The position numbers and the translations under genes were made by a program. The notes under the pieces were generated by a model, which worked only from the letters and a program-made list of their open reading frames with translations, was not told the origin of the DNA and did no database searches. Shown piece after piece: positions 22,721-34,680 of a stretch of 64,000 nucleotides of DNA; position 1 is the first letter of the stretch, and each line of letters opens with the position of its first letter. This DNA comes from Haplomitrium mnioides (Eukaryota; Marchantiophyta; Haplomitriopsida; Calobryales): the NCBI GenBank assembly GCA_049999725.1, contig JBNGIS010006389.1, positions 1 to 64,000 on the forward strand, written 5' to 3'.

Positions 22721-25009
22721 TGTCATGCCCCTCCCCCTGTCCTTAATTTTTGAAGATGCTATTCTAGAGAGAAAGGAGCAACAAACTATACAAGTTTCTT
22801 TTTGAGACGACCCTGAAATCCGATTTATTGTTTCTATGCAATTAATCGGCTTGATGTGTCCCTTCGCGGTTTGCCTACTTCACAACAACCCCAAAGAACC
22901 AGTAGACCAACACCCCCTCCTTGCTCACAACACTTAGCTAAGCCAACACGCGTGGTCACTCTTCCTAGTAGGCCGACGACTCTTACTTAGGTTTTGACTC
23001 TAAGTAGCATATATACATTGTTCCAAAGGGAAATAATTACAGCGGTGCAATTTTTTACACCACTTAGGCTTCTACTCGTGAAATTATAACCGACTGGCTA
23101 CTCCAGTTCCGTACTCTATCTTCACCACAACTCCCTTCTATTACTCTACAGAGTCTCTAACGAGTATTTACACCTATTAATCACAAAGTCTATACATCAT
23201 ATCTACACTAATTACACAACACAAGCAACAAAGCGCTGACAGCCAGTGACATCCGAACATCACCAAAGTTGCTCCCATAGCACTTTGCACTCATGCCCCC
23301 ATTCACACACCCTATCTAGATAGTTTAAACGCTTTCATCGCTAGAAGGTTTTGCTTTTACTTCTATAAGCTCAGAACACATTTTGTTTAATTTCCATCCA
23401 TGGAAGACAGTCCTACCAACTGTTGGCCAGCCCATTCCACCCAATACCTTAATCGGATCTTCTAAACATTGCGCAGACACTAACGCAACCACCCTATTCC
23501 TCATCCCACTTTGAATAACTTACCAACAAGGCCCTCTAAGTGCTACTAGGGTAGATGCTTTTGCACAATCACAAGTTGAGACAATTCCAAGCCCCCCCCC
23601 CCCCCCCTCCCCCCCCCCCCCACAAATTCTAAGCCGAAAAAATTCTCTTCTCCTTCAAGTATCGATCCACCTCCGAATGTTGGTCCGCCTTCAAGAATGA
23701 GCATACCTGGATTGCTTGAGCCTCTAGAGCCATCTGATTAGCCATTCCTAGCGCTCCTCCTATCCCCTACCATTCTGTATACCCCTCCCACATGAGGTCA
23801 CTCGCTTCAATTGAAGTCTCACTAAAATCCACTCTCTATCTTTGCTTCTCTCCTTGCACAAGCTCATCCGCATCAACAATGCATCAGCGCACACACCTGC
23901 ACACATTCACACTTTGTCAACGACATCAACCCCTCACACTTCCAAGCGAGGCAATCTATACCTCCAACTCGTTGGTCTCTTTCTTGTTTGCTTTTCATCC
24001 TAACCTTTGCTTGAAAGTCTCTCCATTAGACTGTAGTGAAGAGCACCACGCCATTATTCAAAAATTGTACCAAGTGCGTAGGTGGTGACACCTGTCCTGA
24101 GGCTACCGATGGTCAACCACCTGATAGAGCTGATTTGATAAGAAAGATCGGCATAACCTAAAACGATACATCGGAATGACCTGATTAACATGTTTGGACC
24201 TGATAGGCAATAGTAGACTTGATAGGCAATGGTAGACCCAATGGGAAACTGTGGATCCGCTAAGCAACAATTTGACCTGATTGTTGACTTCTTCTAATAG
24301 AGCACCGCCTGATGTTGTCTTCCATAGGGAAGTTGGACGGTCGTGCCTCATCGAAAAGGGACAACTCTCGTATAATCAACTCTATTACTTGACCTGACCT
24401 GATAGAAATGACAAAACCTTGATAGAAAGATGGGATTGAAAGGAAAAAAACCTACTAGACCTTGATCTCGGTAGCACCTGATAAATCAAAGCCTGCTTTG
24501 AAACCTTGTGCTATCGCTGACTTCCGAAGGTAGTCGCATTCTTTGTTCTTATTTTCTCTTTGACTTCAATTCGCATAGAAAGCGCATTCCTATCCCCTCT
24601 TCCCTCCAGCCATGTCACAACCTTGATAATCAAGAATGACGGATGTAATGCTCCATATTGCCTTTAGCTCTCCTTTTGCCTTCGAATCGTCGATTTTGTT
24701 TGTGCTCTTCTGGTTTTCATCATTTGGTCATGAATCCCATTCCCTCGAGATCGCTCCATCCTCAACCTCATAGCAAGTCCTTTCATAATGTCCGTGGAGT
24801 GCCTCATATCCTCCCATCATCCCTCTTCTGATCTCTTTGCTCCAATGCCCTTACAGATGAGTAGTCGAGTGCTCCCTTCCTCTAGATTGCCTATCTTGAG
24901 TACTCTAATGTCCCTAGAATGTCTTCACGCCCAAAAAAATAGAGAATTTTCATGGTGATGCTTTTAAACTCGTGAAATTTCCTATAGTGCCTCAAATCAC
25001 CGGGTGACA
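22721..25009 (-). repeat. Element B right (5') LTR, 2,289 bp
   Basis: Full-length counterpart of 11293-13566. It begins TGTCATGCC and ends GGGTGACA, followed by target copy AGTTG (25010-25014). A run of about 30 C with one T pair lies at 23591-23621, replacing a mixed CCCTTGGTTACC stretch of the left copy. No gene inside. Confidence 0.9.
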
Positions 25010-25538
25010 AGTTGCCTTCGCCAAACCTTTGCACTACAAACTCAGAGAAGAGAACTCTTTCATTGACAAAAACATCAAATTTGATCCCAAGTGTTGAATG
25101 GAACACTTGCTAGAAAATTCAAATCCATGTTCTCATAGGTTTTAGTTTTGATACCTATGAAGAACTCCTCAAAAATTGAAGCAACTCCCCTGTCTATTGC
25201 ATGCATCACACTCCATATTTAATGCTTTAACATTGAGAATCTCTACTTTTTTGTGACACACTCCTATTCATTGAAAATCCATCCTTATCTATTTTCTTTT
25301 GTCATCTCCAATAGGAGTGAGATGCCTTTCCTTTTGCATTGGAAGGATAGAGTTTATCGATTTAATTTATCTTAGTCGTTCAAAATAATTCAAAATGCCG
25401 ACAATTGCTACCTTAGAAGGATTGTAACTTCCTGGATAAGGGATCAATCCAAGCATGGTTTAGCTTAATGGGAAGAGTTTAATTCGATCTTGCTTTTTTT
25501 TTGTTTTCAAATAGTGGCCAACCCACAACATGAGACCA
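25010..25538 (-). repeat. Element J right (5') LTR, second part
   Basis: Begins with target copy AGTTG. Positions 25015-25140 match 7290-7420 (CCAAACCTTTGCAC, GTTGAATGGAACACTT). The rest to 25538 has no partner in the truncated left LTR; it is assigned to J because LTR E resumes at 25539 and the last bases are CCA. Confidence 0.6.
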
Positions 25539-26864
25539 ACCAGATAGTTTATCCACTTCCATCAATAGAAGTCTTGGATTTACTTCCTCAGGATTGGAGC
25601 TCTAGAAGACAGCTCGCTTGACTCATGGCCAACCCACTCCACCCAAAGCCTCGACTCGATCTTCCATGCAGTGTACAGGCATTAGTGTGGCCACTCCTCC
25701 CCAGGCTTTCCTTGAATATAGAATGAGCATCGCTCTCCTAGCATTTCAGGGATAATTATCATGCACAACCAAAGTAGAGACAACACCAGGGGCCCCCTTG
25801 GCTGCCTATCACAAATTACAAGTTCTCCTCTCTTCCAAGTATTGGTTCACCTTTGAATGTTGGTTACCTTCAAGAATGAGTCCATTCAAATAGCCTAAGC
25901 CTCTTGGCCAACAATTCATAGCACCTCTTTAGTCCACCTCCACTCCTAATAGTCCTCTTGCACGGGTACACCTGCTTCAATTGAAGTGTCACTAAAATTC
26001 TCTCCATGCTTTCCTTGCAGAAGAAAATCAACCCTCCAAACCTCACAGTGAGGCAATCTATACTCTGTGCTTGCTTTTTCCACCTTGCTTTCTTTCTATC
26101 CTAACCCTTGCTTGGAAGTTCTTGTTTCTTCTCCATTCAATGGTAGTGAGAAGTACCCCATCATTTTGCAAATTTTGTGTCACATTGGTTGAGATTCAAT
26201 AACTAATATTAGTGTTGAATGCTGAGTCGCGTTGTCCTCTTTGCAACAAGATTGAAATCATGCTCCTTTGACCTTTGTAGCTCTGGAAATTGATTATTAA
26301 ATGACGCTCATGTTCTCCTCCCTCCTAATCTTTTCCCCCCTTTAGTGTGCCAGTTGCTCGAGTACCAACATGTGTCTTGATTCCTTAACAAACACCAATG
26401 AAGCCATTGACGGTCCACGATTTGATAGAGCTAACAAGATAAATTGTATCAGACTTGATTAAAACTAGCTTGATAGAGCACCTCTTGATGTCGTTGTTCA
26501 TGGGGAAGTTGGATTGCCACGCTCAATAGGTAAAAGAAAAAACCCGTACACAAAAACTATATATAAGAATAGTTTGACCCGATAGAAGAGATCGAACCTT
26601 ATAACTTTGACCCGATCAAGCACCGCCCGATATTGTCTTTCGTGAGGAGGTTGGACCACCGCGTTTGATAGGAAAAGGGCAAACACTGCACAGAAAGACA
26701 GTCTAATACGATAGGAGAGATCGTATAAAAAAGGACAAAAACCCAATAAGACCTGATCGAACCTAATCAAACCCGATATATCAAGATCTGTATTTTTTTC
26801 GTCTTTGAGAGAGCATTACAGCCTTAACCCTTCATCAATTCTCTTGAGTCAAATTGCACTAGGA
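25539..26864 (-). repeat. Fragment 2 of host LTR E
   Basis: Continues LTR E from 6658: matches element B LTR about 11890-13140 in order (TTTATCCACTTCC, the GGCCAACCCACTCCACC block, the CACTAAAAT segment, the GATAGAGCACC segment, ending AATTGCAC). Element D inserted at its end, with TAGGA at 26860-26864. Confidence 0.75.
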
Positions 26865-26909
26865 TGTTGAAATACCAAGATCAGTATGTAACACACCACG
26901 ATGAGGGGT
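26865..26909 (+). repeat. Element D 5' LTR, first 45 bases
   Basis: TGTTGAAATACCAAG start, identical to the start of the 3' LTR at 44984. It is cut after GGGGT by element C; the remaining 214 bases follow at 40319-40532. Confidence 0.93.
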
Positions 26910-28715
26910 TGTCACGCCCCTTCCTCCTTCCTTAACACCCAATTGACGTTATTTCATAAGAAAGGGGACAAAGGATAATCGAGCTCTTAAATGAGACGGC
27001 CTCAGAACCTTCGTTAGCGAATTCAGGTCTTAACAATCCCGAACTCCTCACCTTGCATTTCCACACTACTCTCAACCCAACTAAGCACAAGACATACCTG
27101 TATTCTTCTCCACCACACACAGAGCAACCACAACTCAATTGATTTTGGGGTACACACCAATACTGTGCTTGATACAAATCTAGTTGCAAATTAACATGAT
27201 TGTGTGATTACTTTGCATTGAACAATTTGAAGAAATATATGACTATGCGATTACTTTGCATAGTATTCAATGTCCCCTCCTATGAACAGGGGTGTATGCA
27301 ATTATTGCAAAGGAATGGACTTGCAGCATTCTCTTACAGGTTGTGTCCTAACACAACCAAGGCTAATCACTCCTTCTATCACTGAACTATCAACAAGGCC
27401 AGCTACTCCAGCACCCAAACAAAGCAGGGCTATGTGATTTAACCTCTCAACAAAATAGAAATTACAACCCAAGCGTGGAACCCAACCTATTAGCCTTCCT
27501 AGACATGTGCAGAACTATCTTCCTCCCTTCCTAACTCTCCTAACATCACTCCCCCCATTATTGTGCAGCAAATTATCACCAACACTTCATCCTAACCAGA
27601 ATTGTAAGTAATGTAGCCCTTGTTTGCTCCCAAGTCAACCCGAATTCTCCCCTGTGATCTAGCTCAACTTTCTCAACACAATCCCCTATCTTTTGAAGTT
27701 CTAAACATACGTTCAGAATTTGTGTTCTGAATATGAGTCCTTACTCTCCAAACACAACAACACCAGAAACATTATTCACACTACCACTCTCTCCCCACTC
27801 ATACATCTCATTCAGATAGTTTTTTAACTTCCATCGCTAAAAGCCTTGAATTTACTTCCTCCGGCTCGAAAGAGGTCTCATTTAACTTCCACCTCTGGAA
27901 GATAGCCCTCCCATCTGCTGGATCACCCACTCCACCCAAGAATTGGCTGGATCTTCTCCGTAGTGCACACGCACTAACATGGCTACTCCTCTCCTTTCTC
28001 CACAAGATTATAACACCAATAGCACTCTCCTTATGCTTCTGGGACTGATCACTTGCACAAACCATAGCCAAGACGACACCAGGATCCCCCCCTTGGTTGC
28101 CCCTCACGAAATACAAACCGAAAGAATTCTCCTCTCCTCCAAGTGTTGGTCCACCTCCAAATGTTGGCATGCTTTCAAAGATGAGTCCCCGTGAGTAGTC
28201 TGAGCCTCTAGAGCCTCCAGCTCAACGATTCCCTGCACCTTCTCATTCCAGCTCCACCTTGTGATGGCCCTCCTTAACAAGTACACCCACTTCACCTAAA
28301 GTCTCACCAGAACTCTCTCCTCTGTATTCTGCTACTTTTTTTGCACAAAATAATTAGTCCATGTAGCTTCAGAGCAAGGTAGTCTATCCCGTGCTCATTT
28401 CCCCCCCCCCCCCCCCCCCACACAACCCTCCTTGGCGTTTCATCACCGCCCTTCTTTCAAGGTCCATGTCTCCCTTATATGACGGCTGAGGGGTGCATCC
28501 CACCTTTTCACACAGCTTGCAAGGGGTTTTTTTCCTTATTCAGTGTATGGAGTAGATGCCAATAGCTGGGTTCTGTCTTCCTCTTCCTAACAAGACTAAC
28601 TTCATACCAATCTGACATTTGTAGCTTAGGCAATTGGCATTTGAAGAGACATACCTTTTCCTTTGTCTTTTCCCCTTTTTTAACATGACAGTCAGTTGCG
28701 ACGGCACCGCCGGAT

Positions 28716-29925
28716 CCTTTGGACATTGGACACGTGGCATGTCAGGGGAGTCCGCAGAATTCCTTGGACTCACCTGTCTATAAGTTCCTTCGGATATCGG
28801 ACATCGGACGTGTGGTACGTCGGAGGAGTCCACGGAATTCCTCAAACTCACAAGTCCGTGAGATCCTTTAGACATTGGACAGCGGACCTCGGACATCAGA
28901 CATCGAACGGTGGACATGTGGCACTTTGGAGGACCTGGTTGGATTCCTTGGATTTGCTAGCCCGTGAGATTCCTCAGACATCGGACAACGGACATCGGAC
29001 ATCGAACAACGAACAGCGGACACGTGGCATGTTGAGGGAGCCCGTTGGATTCCTTGGACTCGCCAACCCGTGAGATTCTTCGGACATCGGATGTAGATTG
29101 TGGACATCGTGCAGTGGATAGCGGACACGTGGCATGTCAGGGGAGCTCGTTGGATTTCTCATACTCGCCAACCCATGGGAGATCTCAAAATTGCTGGTCA
29201 ACTTCGGAATCGCTTGGTCAAAGGCGGCGGTCCAACTTCCCTNNNNNNNNNNGTGGCACTTTGGACTTTGGATCCCCTTGCAGACTTCGGTCAACTTCGA
29301 AGTCGGTTGGTCAAAGGCGGCAGTCCAACTTCCTCGTGGGAAATAGTGTTGGTTGGCGCTTCCTCGGACACGTGGCATGTCGGAGGAGCCCGTTGGATTC
29401 CTTGGAATTGCCAACCCGTGAGATTCTTCAGATATCAAACGCGGACTGCAGACATCAAGTAGGGGACAACGGATATGTGGCACGTCGGGGGATCCCATTG
29501 GATTCCTCAGACTCGCCAACCCATGGGATTCATCGGAATTGCTGGTTAACTTCAAAATCGTTTGGTCAAAGGCAACGGTCCAACTTCCCTATGGAAAACG
29601 GTGTCGGATGGCGTCCTTTCGAATGATGTGGCACTTTAGACTTCGGATCCCTTTGCGGACTTCGCTCAACTTCGGAATCGCTTAGTCAAAGGCGGTGGTC
29701 CAACTTCCCTGTGGAAAATGGTGTCGGACGGCGCCCCTTCCGATGACATGGCACTTCGGACCACAACTGTCAGACTGCGGACTTTGGCCTTCCTTCTCTG
29801 ACTCCTTCCTCGGACTGTGGTCTTCGGACTGCAACCGTCGGACTGTGGACTTCAGCCTTCCCTCTCGGACTCCTTCCTCAGACTGTGGTCTTCGGACTGC
29901 AACCGTCAAACTGCGGACTTCAGCC
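28716..29925 (-). repeat. GGAC-rich repeat array in left C LTR
   Basis: Three repeat styles follow each other: units built on TCGGACATCGGAC with a GACACGTGGCATGTC box and a GATTCCTTGGACTCGCC stretch (28716-29530); units with GTCAACTTCGGAATCGCTTGG (29195-29720); and units of about 69 bases made of 14-base steps of the form CGGACT plus 8 bases (29750-29925). Long apparent proteins read through here in several frames on both strands, an effect of the repeat and not genes. Confidence 0.85.
29243..29252. other. Assembly gap of 10 N in left C LTR
   Basis: Alignment with 38322-38360 of the right LTR suggests that about 37 bases, not 10, are missing here. Confidence 0.8.
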
Positions 29926-31093
29926 TATGAAGGCATGGGATGGTTTTGTGAAGATTTTAATGTGCTTAAACCCCTGTCAAAGCATGGGATGCATTTTGAT
30001 GAAGTATGGAGAAAACTTAGAAGTTATTAAGAGAAACTTAGATTTGATCGGTTTTCTTTAATATGTGTAGAATTGAGTACACAGTAAATTGTGTTCTTAT
30101 TAGAAATGTTAGAAGCTGATATTTTATAAAGGGACATAATATTTCTTAAGTAATTAGTACAAATTTACATAAGTGAAAAAGCTCTTGTAAACCGAAAGTT
30201 ATAACTGGTCAAAGTTACAAAAGGGAGCTGCAAAAAAGTCAAAACAGAGAGTATCTTCAAATTAGAAAATACAAATATTATTATATAGGTAGAAATCTTA
30301 CTTGACAAGCTTTCCAACAAGGTATAGTACAGGCAAATTGACTTAGTATTAATGATTTTATAGAGATTCTTTTATAATAGACTAAAGAGGAGAAAAGTCA
30401 AGAAAAGTCAATTTGTTCTGTGACTTATTCTTTGAGGGAATCTCGAAGTATCATCTCAGGAATTGTTTGTAGGGACAAATACAAGGTAGAAAAGTCTTGG
30501 ACCAATTGTTGAGATTCTTTGACAAGAGAAGCTCCAAATGAGAAGCTTCTTCTTGAAGAAGAAAACAAACGATGGAGATACTTGAGGAGTACTTGTAGGA
30601 ATTAATAATTAGAGAGATAATTACCATAGATTCTTTACCTAGGGTGATAGAATATTTAGTTTTACTCCTGGTAATTATCTAGACTAGTATATAAGGAGTC
30701 AGAGAAGAGAGGAGAGGGGCTTGAGTTGGGACTTGGTTTTCATTTGGAGATTTTAGATTTGAGAGTTGTGAGAGACCTTTAGAGAAGTGCTTGGAGGAGC
30801 TCTTGGAGGAGCTACTTTGAAGACTCATTGGAGGGCAAGCACTTGAGGAGTAGTCTTTCATAGAGTGAGGAGTGTGTTGAGAGTTAGAAGGGTGAGAGCA
30901 AGAGTGATTTGTGTGAGAGCATTTGGAGTAAAAGAGTGAGGATTTCACAATATTTTTGTATTGAGTATTCTTCCTTTGTAGATTTTGTTGTGTATTGATG
31001 ATTGCAGCCATACTTCAACCCACCTCTCATAATCAATGTGCACTCAACATCAAAGTCATATGAGGAGAAACCGGCAAAGCCTCTAGCTTCACA
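29926..31093 (+). repeat. Solo LTR of family A inside the C array
   Basis: Matches the element A 3' LTR (5214-6330) throughout, including TATGAAGG start, GTCAAAACAGAGAGTAT, a TATATAAG promoter box (30688-30695) and the end TAGCTTCACA. AGCC is present on both sides (29922-29925 and 31094-31097), a 4-base target duplication, and the array continues without loss. A solo LTR arises by recombination between the two LTRs of an inserted element. Confidence 0.88.
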
Positions 31094-31600
31094 AGCCTTC
31101 CCTCTCGGACTCCTTCCTTGGACTGCAGACTTTGGACTCTGGTCTTCTGACTACAACTGTCGAACTGCGGACTTCGGCCTTTCCTCTTGAACTGCGGACT
31201 TTAGACTATGGTCTTTGGACTGCAATCGTCGGATTGCTGACTTCGGCCTTCCCTCTTGGACTCCTTCCTTGGACTACGGACTTCGGACTATGGTATTCGA
31301 ACTGCAACCGTCGGACTGTGGACTTCAACCTTCCCTCTTGGACTCCTTCCTCAGACTGCAAACTTTGAATTGTGGTCTTTGGACTGCAACCGTCGAACTG
31401 GGGACTTCGGACTGCAACCGTCGGACTATGGACTTCGGGCTTCCCTCTCGAACTTCTTCCTCGGACTGCGGACTTTGGATTGTGGTCTTCGGACACCAAC
31501 CGTCGGACTACGGACTTCGGCCTTACCTCTCGGACTCCTTCCTCGGACTACGGACTTCGGACTATGGTCTTTGGATTGCAACCGTCAGACTCAAAGTACT
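31094..31600 (-). repeat. GGAC-rich repeat array, continuation after the solo LTR
   Basis: Seven or so further units of the 69-base type (CCTTCCCTCTCGGACTCC, TTCGGACTGCAACCGTCGG). They end where the LTR sequence becomes AT-rich (from about 31600). Confidence 0.85.
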
Positions 31601-32322
31601 AAGTTTCAGAGAACTTCCAGATGGTCATTTTTCCTCAGTTCTTCATCATTCTCCTTGATTTGAATTGCAATCTGAGCACATTGAGCTCCTCTCTCTAACA
31701 GTTTATTGCACTCTTCCAACAATTACGAATTGAGGGCTCAGTGGTCCAAATTGTTTGCTCCTTTGTTCTGCATCGGCTTTTACCCATTTCCTCTGTTTTG
31801 GCCTACCTCCGTACCTATGGCAGTGAAATTTGTCCGCCCTGTTTTGCCTTGACAGCAGCCTCTCTATGCGATCTTCAATAATAGGTTTGAAGTGAATCTT
31901 GCTTCTCGCTTCAATCTCCATGATTGAACCCATTTTCTGAGGTTGAACTTCCACCAACTCCAACATCCTTGATACACATCAAGTTTCCTTGATTTTTGTT
32001 GCATTGGATGCGCCTTACAGCTCTCCTCCCTACCAACCCTAGATCCAGACCAGACTGTCCCTCAATTTTTCTTTTCACTTTCTAGGGTTTCCTCTACCCT
32101 TGTCTTTTTTCTCTCTTCCACATTCTACCCCACTCTAATTTCCCTTTTTTGTTCCTCAATCCCTCTATCCTATGATCCCAATGCTTCCATCAGCCTTGAG
32201 CCTATTCTGAGTACTTTGACGTCCTTTGTTTATTTATCCGGCTGAAAACAGAGCATTTACGTGACTACGCACCTTTTTTTGTTTTGAAATTTTTGACATA
32301 GTACCTTTAAGTTCGACTGACA

Positions 32323-32338
32323 TGACTCCCCTTTTAAC
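32323..32338 (-). promoter_or_regulatory. Element C polypurine tract
   Basis: On the minus strand GTTAAAAGGGGAGTCA directly precedes the 3' LTR. It matches the B tract at 13567. It is followed by about 170 bases without a gene up to the integrase end at 32510. Confidence 0.8.
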
Positions 32339-32509
32339 TATGCAGTGCCCTTGCAAACATTCGTCTCGCCGTCAATTGAGTAACCTCTTTGCTGCATTCC
32401 CCCGCTATCTCCCTCTTGTCTTTGAAAGAAAATTACAAAATACGAATTATTCACAACCTATCCAGCCCCGTTGCTGGTTACCACCTGTACATGTTTGAGA
32501 ATTTCCCAA

Positions 32510-33392
32510 CTATGGAGTCATCATTGCTTCATTCTCCTCCTCTTCTTTATTCAGATATCCGTTCAGTCGATCATAATATACCCGATTGGTGACCCTCTCT
32601 CCTTCCAAGGTTTCCGGTACTACTGATCCGTTCGAATGTAGTTTAGTAAGCGCAAACGGTCCCATCCACCTGATGTGCAACTTTCCGGGAAAATGCACCA
32701 CCTTGCTATCATATAACAACACCAAATCCCCGTCTCGCACATCCACCGATTTGAGTCGTTTGTCATGTTGCCTTTTTCTCAACTCTTGTTGGTGCTCCAA
32801 CAGTCCTTGGGCCTGCACTTGCCTCTCCTCCAAAACCTCCAGCTGATGCACTCTCTCTGTCCTACTCTCGTCTTCCCCCAACCTCTCTTCAGCTAACACC
32901 CTTGCCGTCAATACGTTGAATTCTACAGGTACAAGGGCGTGCTGCCAAAAAACCAGAAGTAGGGGCAGTGGCCTGTTGTAGTCTTGTAGGCCAGATTGTA
33001 AGCATGGGTTGCTGTTAGCAACTTCACATCCCAATCTGCCTTGTTGGTAGCCTTTAACTTGTGTAGGATTCTCCCCATTATTTTGTTTGCTCTCTCTATC
33101 AGCCCATTGGCATTCGGATGATAGGATGTAGTTCAGCAGTGCTTGATCAAGTACTTGCTTGTTAAATCCCGCACCACCCGATTTACGAAGTGCGTGTCTT
33201 GGTCGCTTACCAGCTCCAGTGGTGCTCCAAACTTGAAAACAATCTGCTCATATAAGAAGGCTGCGACTGTCTTTGCATCATCCTTTCAGGTGGCCCTTAC
33301 TTCGACCCACTTAGTCGTATAGTCTGTAGCCAGCAGGATGTATCAGTTCCCTCAACATGTGGAGGGTGTGATCGGCCCAATGAAGTTGATGC
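32510..33392 (-). pseudogene. pol: Element C integrase core and C-terminus (broken)
   Basis: Frame 32510-33034 (174 codons) carries the post-core helix and C-terminal barrel (KLHIRWMGPFALTKLHSNGS), like element B 13738-13944. Upstream on the minus strand the core reads FGAPLELVSDQDTHF (second Asp kept, the conserved Gly changed to Asp) and NANGLIERANKIM (Glu kept). The first catalytic Asp is Asn (GINFIGP; plus-strand GTT at 33385-33387). Stops near 33035, 33133, 33285 and 33348. It would have joined element DNA to the chromosome. Confidence 0.85.
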
Positions 33393-33393
33393 C

Positions 33394-33705
33394 TCACTTC
33401 TCAAAAGGCACCAACGGAATAATTGGGACCAATGGGTGATGCTGAGAGGCCGCTGGTTTCCTTGTCCTTTGGCAAGAGTTGCATATCTTCACAAAGAAAT
33501 ACACATCTATGTGCAAGGTAGGCCACCAGTACCCTGCGCTCAACACCTTCCGTACCGTGGTTTCTGCTGCAAAGTGACCACCCACCTCTTCTCCATGTAG
33601 TGCCCTCATCACCACCGTGGCTTGATCCTTCTCCAAACACCTCTTGAGTGTTCCGTCCATCCCCTTCTTATGCAACACTCTCTTTATCATCAAATAAGGC
33701 CTCAC
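33394..33705 (-). pseudogene. pol: Element C integrase zinc-binding domain
   Basis: A 103-codon frame shows the HHCC fold: LHGEEVGGHFAAETTVRKVL with the His pair, and CNSCQRTRKPA with the Cys pair, then VPIIPLVPFEK leading to the core. The four zinc ligands are present. It is adjacent to the RT-RNase H frame at 33709 and separated from it by a stop. Confidence 0.85.
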
Positions 33706-33708
33706 CTT

Positions 33709-34680
33709 TTAGAGGAAGACTGTCGCTGCCTCCTTGTTGTTGCCCTTTGTTAGTTGTGCGGAAAGGAGGAATTGTATGATGCTAGAATATTCTATGGGCT
33801 TCTCTGCTCTAACATGAAACAGATCATCATTTGGAAAAGTGTCATCTACCTCATTTGCGTTGACTGGCTCGTCCATCATGGAGAAGAAATCTGCATTGAG
33901 GTGCTTCTTCTCTGGTTTGCTTCGCACCTTGAAATTGAACTCTTGGAGGAGGAGCATCCACCTCGCAATTCTCCCTATCAGGTCAGGTTTGTTAACCATG
34001 TACTTAAGGGTGATGTGATCTGTATGAAATATCACCCTATAGTGGAGCAAATAGTGCCGGAATTTCTTCAGCGAGTATATGATTCCCAAGGCCTCCCAAC
34101 CTGTTGTCGAGTAGTTGTTCTCTATGGAAGACAATAATCTATTGGCAAAGTAAATTGGATGGTCCTGGCCCTCCTCATCTAGCTGACTGAGTATCGCACC
34201 TGTACAGAAACCTGACACATCAATCATGACATGAAACTCCTTCTCCCAAGTAGGAGGTACGAGCATTGGCGCATTTGGGAGCCTTTTCTTCAACTCATTA
34301 AAGCTGGACAGCCTTTCCGGTGTGGGCTTAAAGTCTCTACCAATCTTTGTCATCCCAGTGAGGGGTAGAGCTACCAGTGCGAACTGAGAAATGAATCTCT
34401 GATAATACCCTATGCATCCCAGAAAATCCAGCACCGTCTTCAGATTAGTAGGGAAGGTTACTCTCATCCAATTACTCACCTTCTTTTGGTCCACCTCAAT
34501 CTCTTGAGTGGATACTCTGTGGCTTAAGAGTATGCCCTCCTTTACACCGAAGAAGCATTTCCTGGGGTGCAGCCTCAATCCTGTTTCTCGGCAGCACTGG
34601 AAGGTGAGCCTCGCATCCCGCTCGTGATCACAAGTTTTCCCATATACTACAAAGTCATCTATGAAGATTTCCAAAAGGGC
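33709..34680 (-). pseudogene. pol: Element C RT (C-terminal half) and RNase H
   Basis: A frame of 347 codons (33709-34752), the longest coding relic of the window. It begins at the catalytic box IFIDDFVVYG (both Asp present, plus-strand 34654-34659), then the thumb (LDFLGCIGYYQRFISQFA), RNase H (FHVMIDVSGFCTGAILSQL with Asp, GWEALGIIYSLKKFRHYLL, FHTDHITLKYM with Asp) and the RNase H-integrase linker. The first 24 codons of the frame are out-of-frame read-through of the upstream palm caused by a deletion near 34675. Confidence 0.9.

Larger units (their letters stand above)
11293..25009 (-). mobile_element. Element B: complete but degenerate Ty3/gypsy element with nested H1
   Basis: LTRs at 11293-13566 and 22721-25009 (TGTCA...ACA) flank a minus-strand interior ordered gag, protease, RT, RNase H, integrase. 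An exact 5-base duplication AGTTG lies at 11288-11292 and 25010-25014. The H1 insertion occupies 18201-21683. Without it the element is about 10.2 kb. All domains have stops. Element C is a related family, and E and F are LTR pieces of the B type. Confidence 0.93.
6659..25538 (-). mobile_element. Element J: gag-protease-only gypsy element, split by element B
   Basis: Direct repeats at 6659-7430 and 9912-11292 (continuing at 25010) flank a minus-strand interior that holds only gag (9327-9925) and protease (7767-8420). No RT, RNase H or integrase is present. Ends read TG (6659) and CA (25537-25538), flanked by ACCA on both sides. Without B and one target copy its length is about 5.2 kb. It would depend on an autonomous relative for replication. 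The outer boundaries were inferred from continuity of LTR E. Confidence 0.65.
26910..32322 (-). repeat. Element C left (3') LTR
   Basis: Runs from TGTCACGCC to CTGACA. Without the nested solo LTR (29926-31093) it is about 4,241 bases, close to the right copy. In 27014-27155 it differs from the right copy at 6 of 142 positions. About 75 bases near 27195-27268 are absent from the right copy. Contents: B-like LTR sequence (26910-28350), a C run (28399-28420), a GGAC-rich array, then an AT-richer end (31600-32322). Confidence 0.9.

Noticed and set aside
28540-29626. Long open frames on both strands in the GGAC arrays (for example 28974-29555 and 29045-29626; also 38827-39378)
   Set aside because: They arise from repeats that lack stops in several frames at once. 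The translations are repeats of a few short motifs, and one crosses an N gap.
33754-34137. Plus-strand 127-codon frame in element C
   Set aside because: Antisense to the RNase H/RT frame, which has clear motifs.
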